From assembly GCF_963931955.1 (NCBI RefSeq), contig NZ_OZ008337.1, positions 1,364,001-1,428,000 of the forward strand: a DNA stretch of 64,000 bases, given 5' to 3'. Shown here one piece after another: positions 28,347 through 37,817 of the stretch. The position numbers and the translations under genes were made by a program. The stretch is from Wolbachia endosymbiont (group A) of Longitarsus flavicornis (GTDB lineage Bacteria > Pseudomonadota > Alphaproteobacteria > Rickettsiales > Anaplasmataceae). Position 1 is the first letter of the stretch. Each line of letters opens with the position of its first letter. Under the pieces are notes generated by a model. That model saw nothing but the letters and a program-made list of their open reading frames with translations. It did not search any database and was not told where the DNA came from.

Positions 28347-29262
28347 TTCTACCTCCTTGGATGAAGTGAGTTAAAATATTTACAACCGAAACAACTTCTA
28401 TTTTACCAGTTTTTTCAAGTTTGTGAAGTATGGTATCCGTAATCACTAATTTATCTAAAGAAGAGGAAGAGATTTTCTCAACTGCACTTCCTGAAAGCAC
28501 ACCATGTGTGATGCATGAAATTACGGATTTTGCTCCGCAATTTTTTAGAGTAAGAGCTGCATTACACAACGTTCCACCAGAGTCAACTATATCGTCAACA
28601 ATGACACAATTTTTGTTTGCAACTTCTCCTATTATGTTCATTACTTGAGATGTGCCTGCTTTCTCTCTATATTTATCTACTACAATAATCTTATTACTTA
28701 ACTCTATCTTATACTTTTTCTCTAAAGTCTTTGCAAAAGCACGTGCTCTGCCAATTGCTCCAACATCAGGTGCAACAATTGCCAAATTTTCCGTGTGTAT
28801 AGAGTCAACAAATGCTTCAAAACAGTTCAAATTAGTTACCGGTACATCAAAGAATCCTTCAATTTGACTTGAGTGCAAATCAATAACTGCAACACTACTT
28901 GCACCTGCAGTTTGAATAAGATTTGCAACTAATTTAGCACTTAAAGCAGATTGCATATTATTGTTTTTGATAATTCTATCTTGTCTGCTATATCCATAAT
29001 AAGGAATAATTGCCGTTATTCTTTTTGCTCCTGACCTATTTACTGCATCAATTATAAGCAGAAGCTCCATAAGGTTATCATTCACAGGGGGAGAAAGAGA
29101 TTGTACTATGTATACTTCTTGATTATACAGATCATTTGCTACTTCTACATTTACCTCGCCATCGGTAAACTTTGATATCCAAGCAGAGGATGGTTGAACA
29201 TCTAGCCGGTTAACTACTGATTCCCCTAATCCTTCACTAGCACTACCTATTATTATCTTCAT
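28336..29262 (-). CDS. prs: Ribose-phosphate pyrophosphokinase
   Basis: Makes PRPP from ribose-5-phosphate and ATP for nucleotide synthesis. The 308-residue protein shows the N-terminal FTDGEVNVEV segment, the YYGYSRQDR flexible loop, the DLHSSQIEGFF signature and the PRPP-binding loop CVIVDDIVDSGGT. Upstream of and overlapping gatC on the minus strand. A palindromic repeat zone lies before it. Confidence 0.96.
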   Translation of the reverse strand: MKIIIGSASEGLGESVVNRLDVQPSSAWISKFTDGEVNVEVANDLYNQEVYIVQSLSPPVNDNLMELLLIIDAVNRSGAKRITAIIPYYGYSRQDRIIKNNNMQSALSAKLVANLIQTAGASSVAVIDLHSSQIEGFFDVPVTNLNCFEAFVDSIHTENLAIVAPDVGAIGRARAFAKTLEKKYKIELSNKIIVVDKYREKAGTSQVMNIIGEVANKNCVIVDDIVDSGGTLCNAALTLKNCGAKSVISCITHGVLSGSAVEKISSSSLDKLVITDTILHKLEKTGKIEVVSVVNILTHFIQGGRNAS

Positions 29263-29331
29263 AATATACTAATTGAGTTTTTAAGATTATACAGAAATTG
29301 TAAAATAATTGAAATGTAAGTTTCTTTATCT

Positions 29332-29401
29332 GTATCTGTTCAGCAGAGTGGCAAAATAAGGTAGACGAGAAAAGACAACTATAGGAACAAATGGGTGTCA
29401 T
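29332..29401. repeat. Right arm of the 70-bp perfect inverted repeat around gatC-prs
   Basis: Exact inverted copy of 27888-27957. It begins with the recurrent GTATCTGTTCAG motif and ends next to a palindromic repeat (GCAAGTAGCTGACACTGG). Confidence 0.85.
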
Positions 29402-29545
29402 GCAAGTAGCTGACACTGGAATCCAAAAAAAGGATGATGTCATCCCGCTGCTTGTTAGCGGGATCTATGTATAAGGTATGACAGTTAAGTAACTCGTCAT
29501 CCCGCTACGTGTTAGCGGGATCTAGAGATACCGCGGCGGGTAGCT
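29402..29545. repeat. Palindromic repeat cluster upstream of prs and downstream of addA
   Basis: Two near-identical copies of the GTCATCCCGCTNCNTGTTAGC hairpin lie in tandem, followed by a GATACCGCG fragment. No gene seen between prs and addA. Confidence 0.75.
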
Positions 29546-29566
29546 ATTTCTTGCAATCAAGTTTCA

Positions 29567-32500
29567 TCAAAAGTCAGATTGCAAGGTTAAATCTTCCACC
29601 CAAATGACCATGAACTCTACCTGCTTGTTTGGATATATTTCTTGTACTAAGGTTTTATAGGTCAACATTTGCTTTTTTATTTCATTTAATAAGGAAACAG
29701 AAACGTTACGGTGTGATTTGTAGTCAATTATGATTGCTTTATCTTGCGTTATGCATAGCCTATCTAGTCGTACTAATACTGGTTCGCCATCAATTGTTCC
29801 ACTCAGTGTAATCTCTGATTTGCCTTCCAAGTCAAACAAATAGCCATATCTTTCATTAAAGGCTAATATTTTACTATAAATTTCATCCTTATCTTCGCTG
29901 GTGTTTATGTTATCAAGGTATTTTCTGACCCAATTTTTTCTCCTTTCTTTTTCTATCTTGGGCATATATTGCAATATGCTGTGAATAATCAGGCCTCTTG
30001 CATAACCATCTGTCATCCAAGTAGCTGACACTGGGATCCATTCTGCTCCTTCTTTTTCACTGGATTCCAGCGTCACGCGCTGGAATGACATTGATAGGTT
30101 TGGCGGAAGGGAAATGACCGGAACGTCAAAGTAATCACGTTTTTTATAAATGTAAGGGTAGTTTGCGTTCACACATAGTACTTCAACTTTTTCTTTAAAT
30201 ATTGGCTGTAAATATGCTTGTTTCTTTTCATATGGTTCTCCATACTGAGTGATTAGATCATACCAAGAGCCCTTTTGCACTGGCTCTTTACTTAAGATGT
30301 ATAACTCATCTTCAGCACGTGTGAGTGCTACGTATAATAAACGCAAATATTCATTATAATCCTCTAGTTTTTTCTCTCTTTTTACTTGATCGCAATAAGC
30401 GTTGTTGTTTTTTCCACACCAAAATGGCACTTCTGTTCCATCAAAGATAATGCTTTCACTGTTTCTTGGCACCGTATTTGTATCAACCAAAAATACTATG
30501 GGAGCTTGCAGACCTTTTGATTTGTGAATTGTCATTATTCGCACAGCATTGCGTTCTGATTGCATATCATTCTTAATCTCTGGGTTATTCTCCTTGATCC
30601 ATTGAACAAATGCTTGAAGAGATGGGTTTTTAAATTGCAACACAAGGTTCATAAATTCGTCTAGAACCTCGAAGCACTCAAGACCTAGCCTTGCAGCAAA
30701 TTTCTTCTTACCTGTACGCAATATATGTGTAAATAGTGCAAGAGGAGACTCTATGCGAGATAAGTTAATGAGATAGTTTAATTCACTATAGATAACCACA
30801 GAATAATCCTGAATTCTTTCCCATAGTGAATGCTCTTTACGGTCGTATGCAATGTTAAATAAATCATCCTCGGTAAAATTAAACAGTGGTGATTTTAAAG
30901 CATTTGCAAGAGCTAAATCATTTGCTGGAAGGAGCAAAAACTCAGCCAAAGCTATTAAGTCCTGCACGGCTATATAGTCCATAATTCTAAAATAGTCCCG
31001 TCCTACAACTGGTACGTTTGCTTTTTTAAGTTCGCTTATTATGTAATCAACTAATACGTTTCGTTGCCGTACCAGAATCATAATGTCTCTTGGTTCTATA
31101 TGGCGATCTTTAGCGACTAAAATTCGCCCTTCATTTAACCAATTGTGAATTTTGTTGGCTATTGTTTGAGCAAGTAATCGATCTGCTATTATATAATTTT
31201 CCCTGCATGTCAGAGGAATTTGTAAAGCTTGCTGTTCTTTCTCTTTGCGCCTTGGTAACGCTGGCCAAATTTCAATATATCCTTGGTCATTTTCTCTATG
31301 TGGAACATGTTTTATTTCATTATCATTAAAAGATATTTCTGCGCGGAAGTTATTAAATATTCTATCTACAAGCATCAAAACTTCTGGAGTTGAACGAAAT
31401 GACTTTTCAAGTTGGCATGATATCCAATCTCTGCCACCAGTTTTCGTATGAAAGTATTGTTGCATGTAGTTGAATAGATGGGGATTTGCTCCTTGAAATC
31501 TGTATATGGATTGTTTTACGTCACCAACTACAAATAAGGTTCGCTTTTCATCATTGCCGGCAAAAAATTCATCGCAGAGATTTGTTATAATTTTCCACTG
31601 GCTGATGCTATTGTCTTGTGCCTCGTCAACAAGGATGTGATCTATTTTTTGATCTAAGTTAAACAATATCCAATCTTTATAGTTTGGATTGCTGAGAAGA
31701 TTTGTTGCTAAGTCAATTATATCATTGTAGTCAAGCAGTGCATTTTTTGATTTTTCACTATTATACAAATCAACATATACTTTGAATACACCAAGTAAGC
31801 TACTGGTTCTCTTGAATATTTGATAAGAGTTCATGTCTCTTATATGGGTAAATACTACATTCTGAACGCTCTCTATTATTTGCTCTGCATCTTTGAATTT
31901 CTCCAAAATACTTTTTGTTGCAATGGATGATATGCTCTTTTTTTCGTGCGATTCTGATTTTAGAAATACCTTGGCTAGACTTTCTATATCCTCCTTATTG
32001 GTGCTATTACACCAATCATAAAGTATTTCACTGTAACTCTGATCTCTCTTACTACCCTCGCTTAATATTTCAGCTAATTTTTTTATGTGCTCAGTCGTTT
32101 CACTCTGTAAATCATGAATTCCATCTGGAGCATTGAGTTTATCTTTGATATATTCCGAATCATTTGCTGACATCGATCTTTTTATACATAAAGTATAAAG
32201 CAAATCGCGTAGTTTATTTTCATCAAATTCAGCCGCAATAAGATTGATATCATCCTGCACAGTTTCGTTATGAAGCACTTTATTGAATATGATGGGATGT
32301 AATTCTTTGCATTCGCTCAGCGTGCAATTTGGGGCGATGCCAGCTTCTATGGGAAAGCTGGAGATTAATTTGTAACAGAAAGCGTGTATGGTTTGTATGG
32401 TTAGACCAAGATTTTCCAGTTCAGAGAAAAGCCTTCTTGCTCTTGTTAAATAATCTTTATTTTCTCTGGATCCCAGTGTCACGCACTGGGATGACATCGG

Positions 32501-32749
32501 AAAGAAATCTAGTTGTTCCAGATCCATTATTAATTCACTATCTGAACATATTGCCCACTTACTGAGTATGCTGTGAATGCGATTTTCCATCTCGTTTGCT
32601 GCAGCATTGGTAAATGTTAAGCAAAGAATATTTCTTTTGTTTTCTAATAAAAGTCTCAATACTCTGTCTATTAAGATTTTTGTTTTGCCTGTACCAGCGG
32701 ACGCATTTACCCATACAGAGAAATTAGGATTTATGGCATTTGATCTCAT
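29567..32749 (-). CDS. addA: Double-strand break repair helicase-nuclease AddA
   Basis: A UvrD-type helicase of the AddAB complex that resects double-strand breaks for recombination. The 1060-residue protein has motif I NASAGTGKT (about residue 14), NILCLTFTNAAANEM, DHILVDEAQDNS (Walker B), VGDVKQSIYRFQGA, the late RIMTIHKSKGLQAP, LRLLYVALTRAEDELY, and a C-terminal RecB-type nuclease (VRLDR then IIIDYKSH). I start at MRSNAINPNFSVWV since that matches the family and avoids overlap with ispE. Two palindromic repeats are translated inside the gene: near residues 85-95 and 887-914 (WIPVSATWMTDG). The partner addB is not in the window. Confidence 0.92.
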   Translation of the reverse strand: MRSNAINPNFSVWVNASAGTGKTKILIDRVLRLLLENKRNILCLTFTNAAANEMENRIHSILSKWAICSDSELIMDLEQLDFFPMSSQCVTLGSRENKDYLTRARRLFSELENLGLTIQTIHAFCYKLISSFPIEAGIAPNCTLSECKELHPIIFNKVLHNETVQDDINLIAAEFDENKLRDLLYTLCIKRSMSANDSEYIKDKLNAPDGIHDLQSETTEHIKKLAEILSEGSKRDQSYSEILYDWCNSTNKEDIESLAKVFLKSESHEKKSISSIATKSILEKFKDAEQIIESVQNVVFTHIRDMNSYQIFKRTSSLLGVFKVYVDLYNSEKSKNALLDYNDIIDLATNLLSNPNYKDWILFNLDQKIDHILVDEAQDNSISQWKIITNLCDEFFAGNDEKRTLFVVGDVKQSIYRFQGANPHLFNYMQQYFHTKTGGRDWISCQLEKSFRSTPEVLMLVDRIFNNFRAEISFNDNEIKHVPHRENDQGYIEIWPALPRRKEKEQQALQIPLTCRENYIIADRLLAQTIANKIHNWLNEGRILVAKDRHIEPRDIMILVRQRNVLVDYIISELKKANVPVVGRDYFRIMDYIAVQDLIALAEFLLLPANDLALANALKSPLFNFTEDDLFNIAYDRKEHSLWERIQDYSVVIYSELNYLINLSRIESPLALFTHILRTGKKKFAARLGLECFEVLDEFMNLVLQFKNPSLQAFVQWIKENNPEIKNDMQSERNAVRIMTIHKSKGLQAPIVFLVDTNTVPRNSESIIFDGTEVPFWCGKNNNAYCDQVKREKKLEDYNEYLRLLYVALTRAEDELYILSKEPVQKGSWYDLITQYGEPYEKKQAYLQPIFKEKVEVLCVNANYPYIYKKRDYFDVPVISLPPNLSMSFQRVTLESSEKEGAEWIPVSATWMTDGYARGLIIHSILQYMPKIEKERRKNWVRKYLDNINTSEDKDEIYSKILAFNERYGYLFDLEGKSEITLSGTIDGEPVLVRLDRLCITQDKAIIIDYKSHRNVSVSLLNEIKKQMLTYKTLVQEIYPNKQVEFMVIWVEDLTLQSDF
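30011..30091. repeat. Two palindromic repeats captured within addA coding sequence
   Basis: Back-to-back CAAGTAGCTGACACTGGGAT and GATTCCAGCGTCACGCGCTG type palindromes, identical in kind to the intergenic ones, are read in frame with no stop. They sit between helicase and nuclease modules, where a surface loop would tolerate them. Confidence 0.85.
32466..32497. repeat. Palindromic repeat captured near the addA N-terminus
   Basis: A GGATCCCAGTGTCACGCACT type palindrome translated as MSSQCVTLGSRE, between helicase motif Ia and the next motif. Confidence 0.8.
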
Positions 32750-32830
32750 CAGAAGTGCGAAAACCTTATAAAAGTTGACTAGAATAGCATTATACATATA
32801 ATGTAAAAATAATCTTAGTGAAGATATATA

Positions 32831-33697
32831 ATGAAAAGTTTTTGTGTAAAGGCGCCTGCAAAAATCAATCTTTTTTTGCATGTTGTAGACAAAAAAGAAA
32901 CAGGGTATCACTTGATTGAAGGTTTATTTGTCTTTGCTAATCTCTCTAATTTTTTGGAAATAAAAGTAGGTGAGAAGGATTCTAGATACGATAACTCTAC
33001 AGTTGAATTTATAAACTCCGAGTCTAGAATAAATAACCAGTATAACACTGTAATGAAAGCGGTTAATCTGCTGCTTAGACATGCTCCAGTGCGTACTAGA
33101 GTTTCTATCAGAGTTGTAAAGAACATACCAATTGCTGCAGGACTCGGTAGCGGGTCCTCAGATGCTGGAGCTGTGGTACGTACGCTAGGGAAGCTGTGGG
33201 AGATTGATAGGACGATTTTAAATGAAATAGCCTTAAACGTTGGTGCTGATGTTCCCGCAAGCGTAGATAGCAAGCCAGTTTTTGTTAGAGGTATTGGCGA
33301 AGAATTATGCCACATTAAAAAATTCTCTTTACCTACAAATGTGGTGCTTGTGAAACCGAAAAAAAGGTTTTTGAGTACACCAGAGGTATTTTCCAAACAT
33401 GAAGGAAAATTTTCTGAGCCAATTAAATGGAGCGATGACGCTGAAAAGGATTTGTTGAAGCTTCTTAAAGAGACGAGAAACGATCTTCAAGAAATAGCAA
33501 TAAGCCTTGTACCTGAAATTAAGGATGTGATATCAACACTTGAGTCACAAGAAGGCTCTATACTTTCTCGCATGTCGGGCAGTGGTGTATCATGTTTTGG
33601 AATATTCGATAGTGAGGAAAATGCAAAAGCTGCTGCAGTTAATATCGGAAAAAAGCAACCAGAATGGTGGGTATGTGACACTCAATTAATAGTTTGA
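32831..33697 (+). CDS. ispE: 4-diphosphocytidyl-2-C-methyl-D-erythritol kinase
   Basis: A kinase of the non-mevalonate isoprenoid route. The 288-residue protein belongs to the GHMP family: APAKINLFLHV at the N-terminus, the ATP loop PIAAGLGSGSSDAGA, and the C-terminal SRMSGSGVSCFGIF. The start ATG is 81 bp from the addA start (divergent). Three bases separate its stop from the next gene. Confidence 0.95.
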   Translation: MKSFCVKAPAKINLFLHVVDKKETGYHLIEGLFVFANLSNFLEIKVGEKDSRYDNSTVEFINSESRINNQYNTVMKAVNLLLRHAPVRTRVSIRVVKNIPIAAGLGSGSSDAGAVVRTLGKLWEIDRTILNEIALNVGADVPASVDSKPVFVRGIGEELCHIKKFSLPTNVVLVKPKKRFLSTPEVFSKHEGKFSEPIKWSDDAEKDLLKLLKETRNDLQEIAISLVPEIKDVISTLESQEGSILSRMSGSGVSCFGIFDSEENAKAAAVNIGKKQPEWWVCDTQLIV

Positions 33698-33700
33698 CTT

Positions 33701-34057
33701 ATGCCCTTAATTTCCGAGAATAAAAATCTTATAAATGGTTACAGGGAAGGAAAATTTTTGGTAAACAATCAAGAATATTGCGGCTCAATTATAGTTTTTC
33801 CTGAAAAGGTGATTAAATTGAAAGAAAGTGATATAAATAGCAAGGAACATTTTGAATCTTTTTTAACGGAGGAAATAGAAATTTTGTTAATAGGTACTGG
33901 TAAAACACGCAATATACTAAGTTCTTCAGTAAAGTCCTATCTTATGGAGCAAAAAGGTTTAAATTTTGAATTTATGACAACCGGTGCAGCATGCAGAACC
34001 CATAACGTTTTAATATCCGAAGATAGATTTGTTGTCAGTTATCTAATAGCCATATAG
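33701..34057 (+). CDS. Mth938-like (DUF498/AAMDC-type) domain protein
   Basis: A 118-residue protein with the Mth938 fold pattern: NGYREGKFLVNNQEYCGS, a central ILLIGTGK, and FEFMTTGAACRTHNVL near the C-terminus. Family function is unclear, although related proteins are linked to respiratory complex assembly. Sits in a tight run ispE-this-znuB (3 nt and 1 nt gaps). Confidence 0.85.
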   Translation: MPLISENKNLINGYREGKFLVNNQEYCGSIIVFPEKVIKLKESDINSKEHFESFLTEEIEILLIGTGKTRNILSSSVKSYLMEQKGLNFEFMTTGAACRTHNVLISEDRFVVSYLIAI

Positions 34058-34058
34058 C

Positions 34059-34868
34059 ATGCTTGAAATATTTACTCAGGATTTTTTCATCAATAGTCTA
34101 ATTGCAGTAGTTATGATTAGCCTAGTAACAGGCGCTTTAGGATCGTTTATGATATGGCAAAGGTTATCTTATCTTGGTGATAGTTTGTCCCATTCTTCAT
34201 TGCTCGGTGTTGCACTTGCTTTGATTTTTAAGATTAGCCCATCGCTTAGCATAATGCTTATTGCAATTACATTTGCTATACTACTTTCTCTTAATTTTAA
34301 CAGATTATATTCTGCCGATACGATATTGAATATCGTTACCAATGTAGTTTTATCATCGAGTTTAATACTTATGTCTTTTCTTCCATCTGGCAATAATAGT
34401 ATTATTAGCTCACTGTTTGGTGATATATTAACGCTCGATCAAAGTGATATAGTATTGATTTTTTTAACTTCTGCAGTAGTTACTTTGATATTAATATTTA
34501 GATGGCGTTATTGGTTAATGATTTCAATTAATCAAGATTTAGCAGTAGTTGAGAAGATTAATGTTACCTTTGTTAGACTAGAATTTTTAATCACTCTTGC
34601 TATATTTATAGCAATTGCTGCCCAACTAATAGGAATATTACTCATTGCTGCATTTTTGCTAATACCAGCAGCATCCGCAAGACTCATCTCAAAAACTCCA
34701 ATGGAGATGATTATTGTTGCAACAGTTTTTTCTGTAATCTCTGGGATATCGGGTCTCATGTTATCTGCAAGTTTTGATTTGTTAACTGGACCTGCAATTA
34801 TACTTGTTGCAGCGGTATATTTAATTATCGCTTATTTTATAAGGCTAATATTAAGTAGGTTGGCTTAA
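34059..34868 (+). CDS. znuB: Zinc/manganese ABC transporter permease
   Basis: The membrane subunit of a cluster-9 metal ABC importer. The 269-residue protein has about eight transmembrane helices, the MIWQRLSYLGDSLSHSSLLG segment (family signature GDxLSHxxLxG) and a late LLIAAFLLIPAASA block. The ATP-binding and substrate-binding partners are elsewhere. Its start is two bases after the previous stop. Confidence 0.92.
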   Translation: MLEIFTQDFFINSLIAVVMISLVTGALGSFMIWQRLSYLGDSLSHSSLLGVALALIFKISPSLSIMLIAITFAILLSLNFNRLYSADTILNIVTNVVLSSSLILMSFLPSGNNSIISSLFGDILTLDQSDIVLIFLTSAVVTLILIFRWRYWLMISINQDLAVVEKINVTFVRLEFLITLAIFIAIAAQLIGILLIAAFLLIPAASARLISKTPMEMIIVATVFSVISGISGLMLSASFDLLTGPAIILVAAVYLIIAYFIRLILSRLA

Positions 34869-34999
34869 TTTTAGTCTCGAATGTTAATAATTTTGTAATA
34901 TACTCATTATAAAACATCACTATCTTAGCACAAAATAGTTTTTGCTATACTATTATTTATATGCTAATGATAAGTTGTTAATTTTATGGAGTAAGCAAT

Positions 35000-35179
35000 A
35001 TGAGCGAAGAAGGATTTTTTTCCAAATATATATCTCAACCTGTGAAAAAATTTTATAATTATATTACAGGAAAAACAGAAGAGTCAGATGATGTAGCAGG
35101 TGATGTGCATAATATTGCACAAGGAGACTCAGAGTCTTTGGACACTCATGTACAATCAAATGAGAATGATATCATATAG
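35000..35179 (+). CDS. Small acidic protein (59 aa) upstream of holA
   Basis: A reading frame MSEEGFFSKYISQPVKKFYNY followed by an acidic, Ser/Asp-rich tail. A GGAG site lies 9 nt before the ATG, and the stop is 5 nt before holA, so it is likely co-translated. No domain recognised. Confidence 0.6.
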   Translation: MSEEGFFSKYISQPVKKFYNYITGKTEESDDVAGDVHNIAQGDSESLDTHVQSNENDII

Positions 35180-35184
35180 GTGGC

Positions 35185-36198
35185 ATGAGGGTTACACCAT
35201 CCAAAGTTAAAAAATTCCTAGAGAAACCTGATGCTTTACGTGGTGTGTTAATTCATGGAAGTGATAACAGTAGGGTTGATTTTTATGTACAAGAAATAAT
35301 TGCCAGTTTGGATGAGTATTCAGTTCAGGTGATGGATTTTGCAATAGTGAATAAGTCACCCGGTTTACTATTTTCTGAATTGGCAAACATTTCGATGTTT
35401 ACCAGCAAAAAATTAATTAAGCTGATAAATGTGAGTGGAGGTATATCCAAAGAGTTAAAAAACGTATTGGATTATAATGCAAGTGGTCATTATGTAATGA
35501 TGACAGCAACTGATCTTCCACACAATTCTGCAACCAAAAGTTATATGGAGAGTTCAAAAATTTTTGGTGTAATTGCTTGCTATAAGGACAGCAACAGCAA
35601 TCTTTATGACATTATATCAAGTTACTTAAAACAAAATGATATAAGATGCACAAATGAGATAATCTACCATTTGCAATCTTACTTTAATCATAGCAAACTG
35701 CCTATATGTTCAGAACTTGAGAAGTTAGTTTTATACTTAGGGGAGAGAAAAGACCTAAAACTTACTGATATAGAATTATGCTTTTCAACTTCCGGCAACG
35801 ACTATGCTACACTTGATGATTTATGTTCTGCCATAGCAAGTAAAGGTATGTCGCGCTTCATTAGAATTTCTGATGCATTGATATCACAAGAAAATTTTTC
35901 ACCGATAGCGCTGATTCGTATTATATCAAATTACTTTTTGCGTCTTGAAAACGTTTTGCTGTCAGTGCAAGGTGGAATGAGTGAGCAGGTTGCAATTGAT
36001 CAACTGAGTCCTCCATTGTTTTTTAAACAATTGCAGAGCTTTAAATCTCATTTGAAAAATTTGCAACTTTCAGAACTTAAGAAGATCTTGGAAAAATTGA
36101 TAAGCTTAGAAGTTACCTGTAAAAAAACTGATTTAGATCATAAAATGATTTTTCAACATGAGATTAACTACTGGTGTCATTCAAGCAGCCCCTTATGA
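35185..36198 (+). CDS. holA: DNA polymerase III subunit delta
   Basis: The wrench subunit of the clamp loader that opens the beta ring. The 337-residue protein shows the typical N-terminal LIHGSDNSRVDFYVQEI, a LANISMFTSKKLIKL stretch, and a helical C-terminus ending in DLDHKMIFQHEIN. Weakly conserved family, but order and length fit. The ATG follows AGGTGG. Confidence 0.88.
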   Translation: MRVTPSKVKKFLEKPDALRGVLIHGSDNSRVDFYVQEIIASLDEYSVQVMDFAIVNKSPGLLFSELANISMFTSKKLIKLINVSGGISKELKNVLDYNASGHYVMMTATDLPHNSATKSYMESSKIFGVIACYKDSNSNLYDIISSYLKQNDIRCTNEIIYHLQSYFNHSKLPICSELEKLVLYLGERKDLKLTDIELCFSTSGNDYATLDDLCSAIASKGMSRFIRISDALISQENFSPIALIRIISNYFLRLENVLLSVQGGMSEQVAIDQLSPPLFFKQLQSFKSHLKNLQLSELKKILEKLISLEVTCKKTDLDHKMIFQHEINYWCHSSSPL

Positions 36199-36431
36199 TG
36201 TCATCCAAGTAGCTGACACTATTTGTTGTAAACTCACTTTTACTCTATGGTTATCTTTTTATACTACCTTGTCTACCTTATTTTGCCGCTTTCCTGAACG
36301 GATATAACTTAGAGCTATAATAACTATTTGCCTTTTTTCTATGCAAGAAGTCTATTGTATAGCTATTGCTGATCGTATATTACTTATAGCTTATCTATTC
36401 AAATTTTGACTTTATTTTTCATAATTAATTA
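36199..36431. repeat. Repeat zone downstream of holA
   Basis: A palindromic fragment (CATCCAAGTAGCTGACAC), a diverged copy of the gatC-prs inverted-repeat sequence, and GCAAGAAGTCTATTGTA near 36344, which recurs at 63285 and inverted at 62296 and may be a solo IS end. No gene seen. Confidence 0.55.
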
Positions 36432-36460
36432 TTGACAGAAATTATTAATCGGGTTATTAT
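36432..36460 (+). promoter_or_regulatory. Sigma70-type promoter of the proline-rich gene
   Basis: TTGACA, exactly 17 nt, TATTAT; 33 nt before the ATG. One of the best promoter matches in the window. Confidence 0.65.
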
Positions 36461-36493
36461 TAAATTATCGTTAACAAATGAGGCAAAGAAATA

Positions 36494-37715
36494 ATGGCAT
36501 CCAATAATTCTTCATTGCTAAAAGATAGTCAGGAGCTTACTAAAACTAAGGGGACTATATGGAAACCTTTAATTGCTGTTTCATTATTATCTGTATTTAG
36601 TTTTACAGCTGGTCAATATCTTCCTTATGTTATTATAGCAGTTTCTGGTTCTGGTGCTATTGCAGCGGTTCCTTTAGCAATTTTTGCTGTTTCTGTGGTT
36701 GTTGCATTGGCTTCAGTAGCATATCTTATTAAACTTGCCGTTTCTAGAGCTGGTGATGAGAAAAAATAGATCTTAGTGGAGAAGAACTTGGCCATACTGC
36801 ATCTCAAGAACCACAAAAATTTGTGTGTGAAAGTTGTACTAATCTGGAAAATCGATCAAGTGTGCCTACTCCTACACCGCCTCCAGTAACGCTTGGAACA
36901 CAACCAAATCCAAGTCCACCGCCGCCACTTCCTCCATTGCCACAAGGTGCTCTACCACCACCTCCTCTGCTTCCGCCGCCTCTTCCTCCAAGTTCAAATG
37001 GAACTTCTTTGCCAAAAGATGATAGTAAGGCTACTCTTTGTGAGCAACTAAGAGAAAGTAAAAAACTCATGAGCAAGGAAGAGCGTGACAAGAGGGAGGA
37101 GAAGAGGTTAAAGAAGTTAGAAAACGAGAATAAAGATACTAGAAATACTTCGCCTGAGCAACAAGGAAAAAATGAAAATCTTATGGGTGATTTGCACAAC
37201 ACACTTCAGAAAAGAAGGCTAGGCATTAGTGGAAAGCAAAAGAACAACTTACAACCGCAAGGTAACCAGCTAGAAGGAGCATTCAGTAAAATATCAAATA
37301 TGATCCCACTACCACGAAGTCGTAGTAATAGTGTATCGAGTAGCAGTAGTGAAGAGTCTGAACAAGATTGGAGCGATAATGAAAGTACATATTTAACACC
37401 TCTAAACCCTCAACTAGACAGTAACAAAAGAAGGAATAGTTCTGATAGTGATTATAGATCTGGTTCTGAACCCACATCTCCGTTACATTCTGTGCCAAAG
37501 GCCGGTAGGCCACCGATACCGCCTAAGCCTAGCTCTTTTACAGAAGAAGCTAACTCTTCCTCACAGAACCTCAAACTCCTCCTGCAACAACGTTTGATGA
37601 TACGAGTATAGTAGATGGGAAAGATCCATCTACTCTTCCTTTTAAGGATCGCATAGCAAAGTTTAATAAAGAAGCGTCGCTATGCCAAAAGGAAAATGTT
37701 GTACAAGGACTATGA
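36494..37715 (+). pseudogene. Proline-rich membrane/secreted effector-like gene with two frameshifts
   Basis: Frame 1 (to 36769) encodes two hydrophobic helices and ends just after DEKK. Restoring one A there continues into ELGHTASQEPQKFVCESC and then a polyproline region (36867-36991), a lysine-rich coiled stretch, a WH2-like motif LMGDLHNTLQKRRLGIS (37180-37230) and a Ser-rich tail. A second one-base loss near 37560 restores a further 50 codons ending ENVVQGL. Polyproline plus WH2 is the layout of actin-nucleating proteins such as RickA or WASP family members, so an actin-acting effector is suggested. The function is an inference, and the frameshifts may be real decay or sequencing errors at homopolymers. 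Confidence 0.6.
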
Positions 37716-37817
37716 TAACTATGAAATGGTCAGCCATGCACTTCCCTTCCTTTTTAAAATAAGTTTACCTACAGATCTGATTGTATTAAGATTGTTTAAT
37801 GCAATCAGATCTATTAT

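Noticed and set aside
29567..32911. Longer addA starting at 32911
   Set aside because: It would overlap ispE and add 54 residues before the first conserved motif; the internal ATG at 32749 fits the family.
36804..37202. Glycine-rich minus-strand open frame opposite the polyproline region
   Set aside because: It is the complement of the proline-rich coding sequence; no ribosome site and no independent support.
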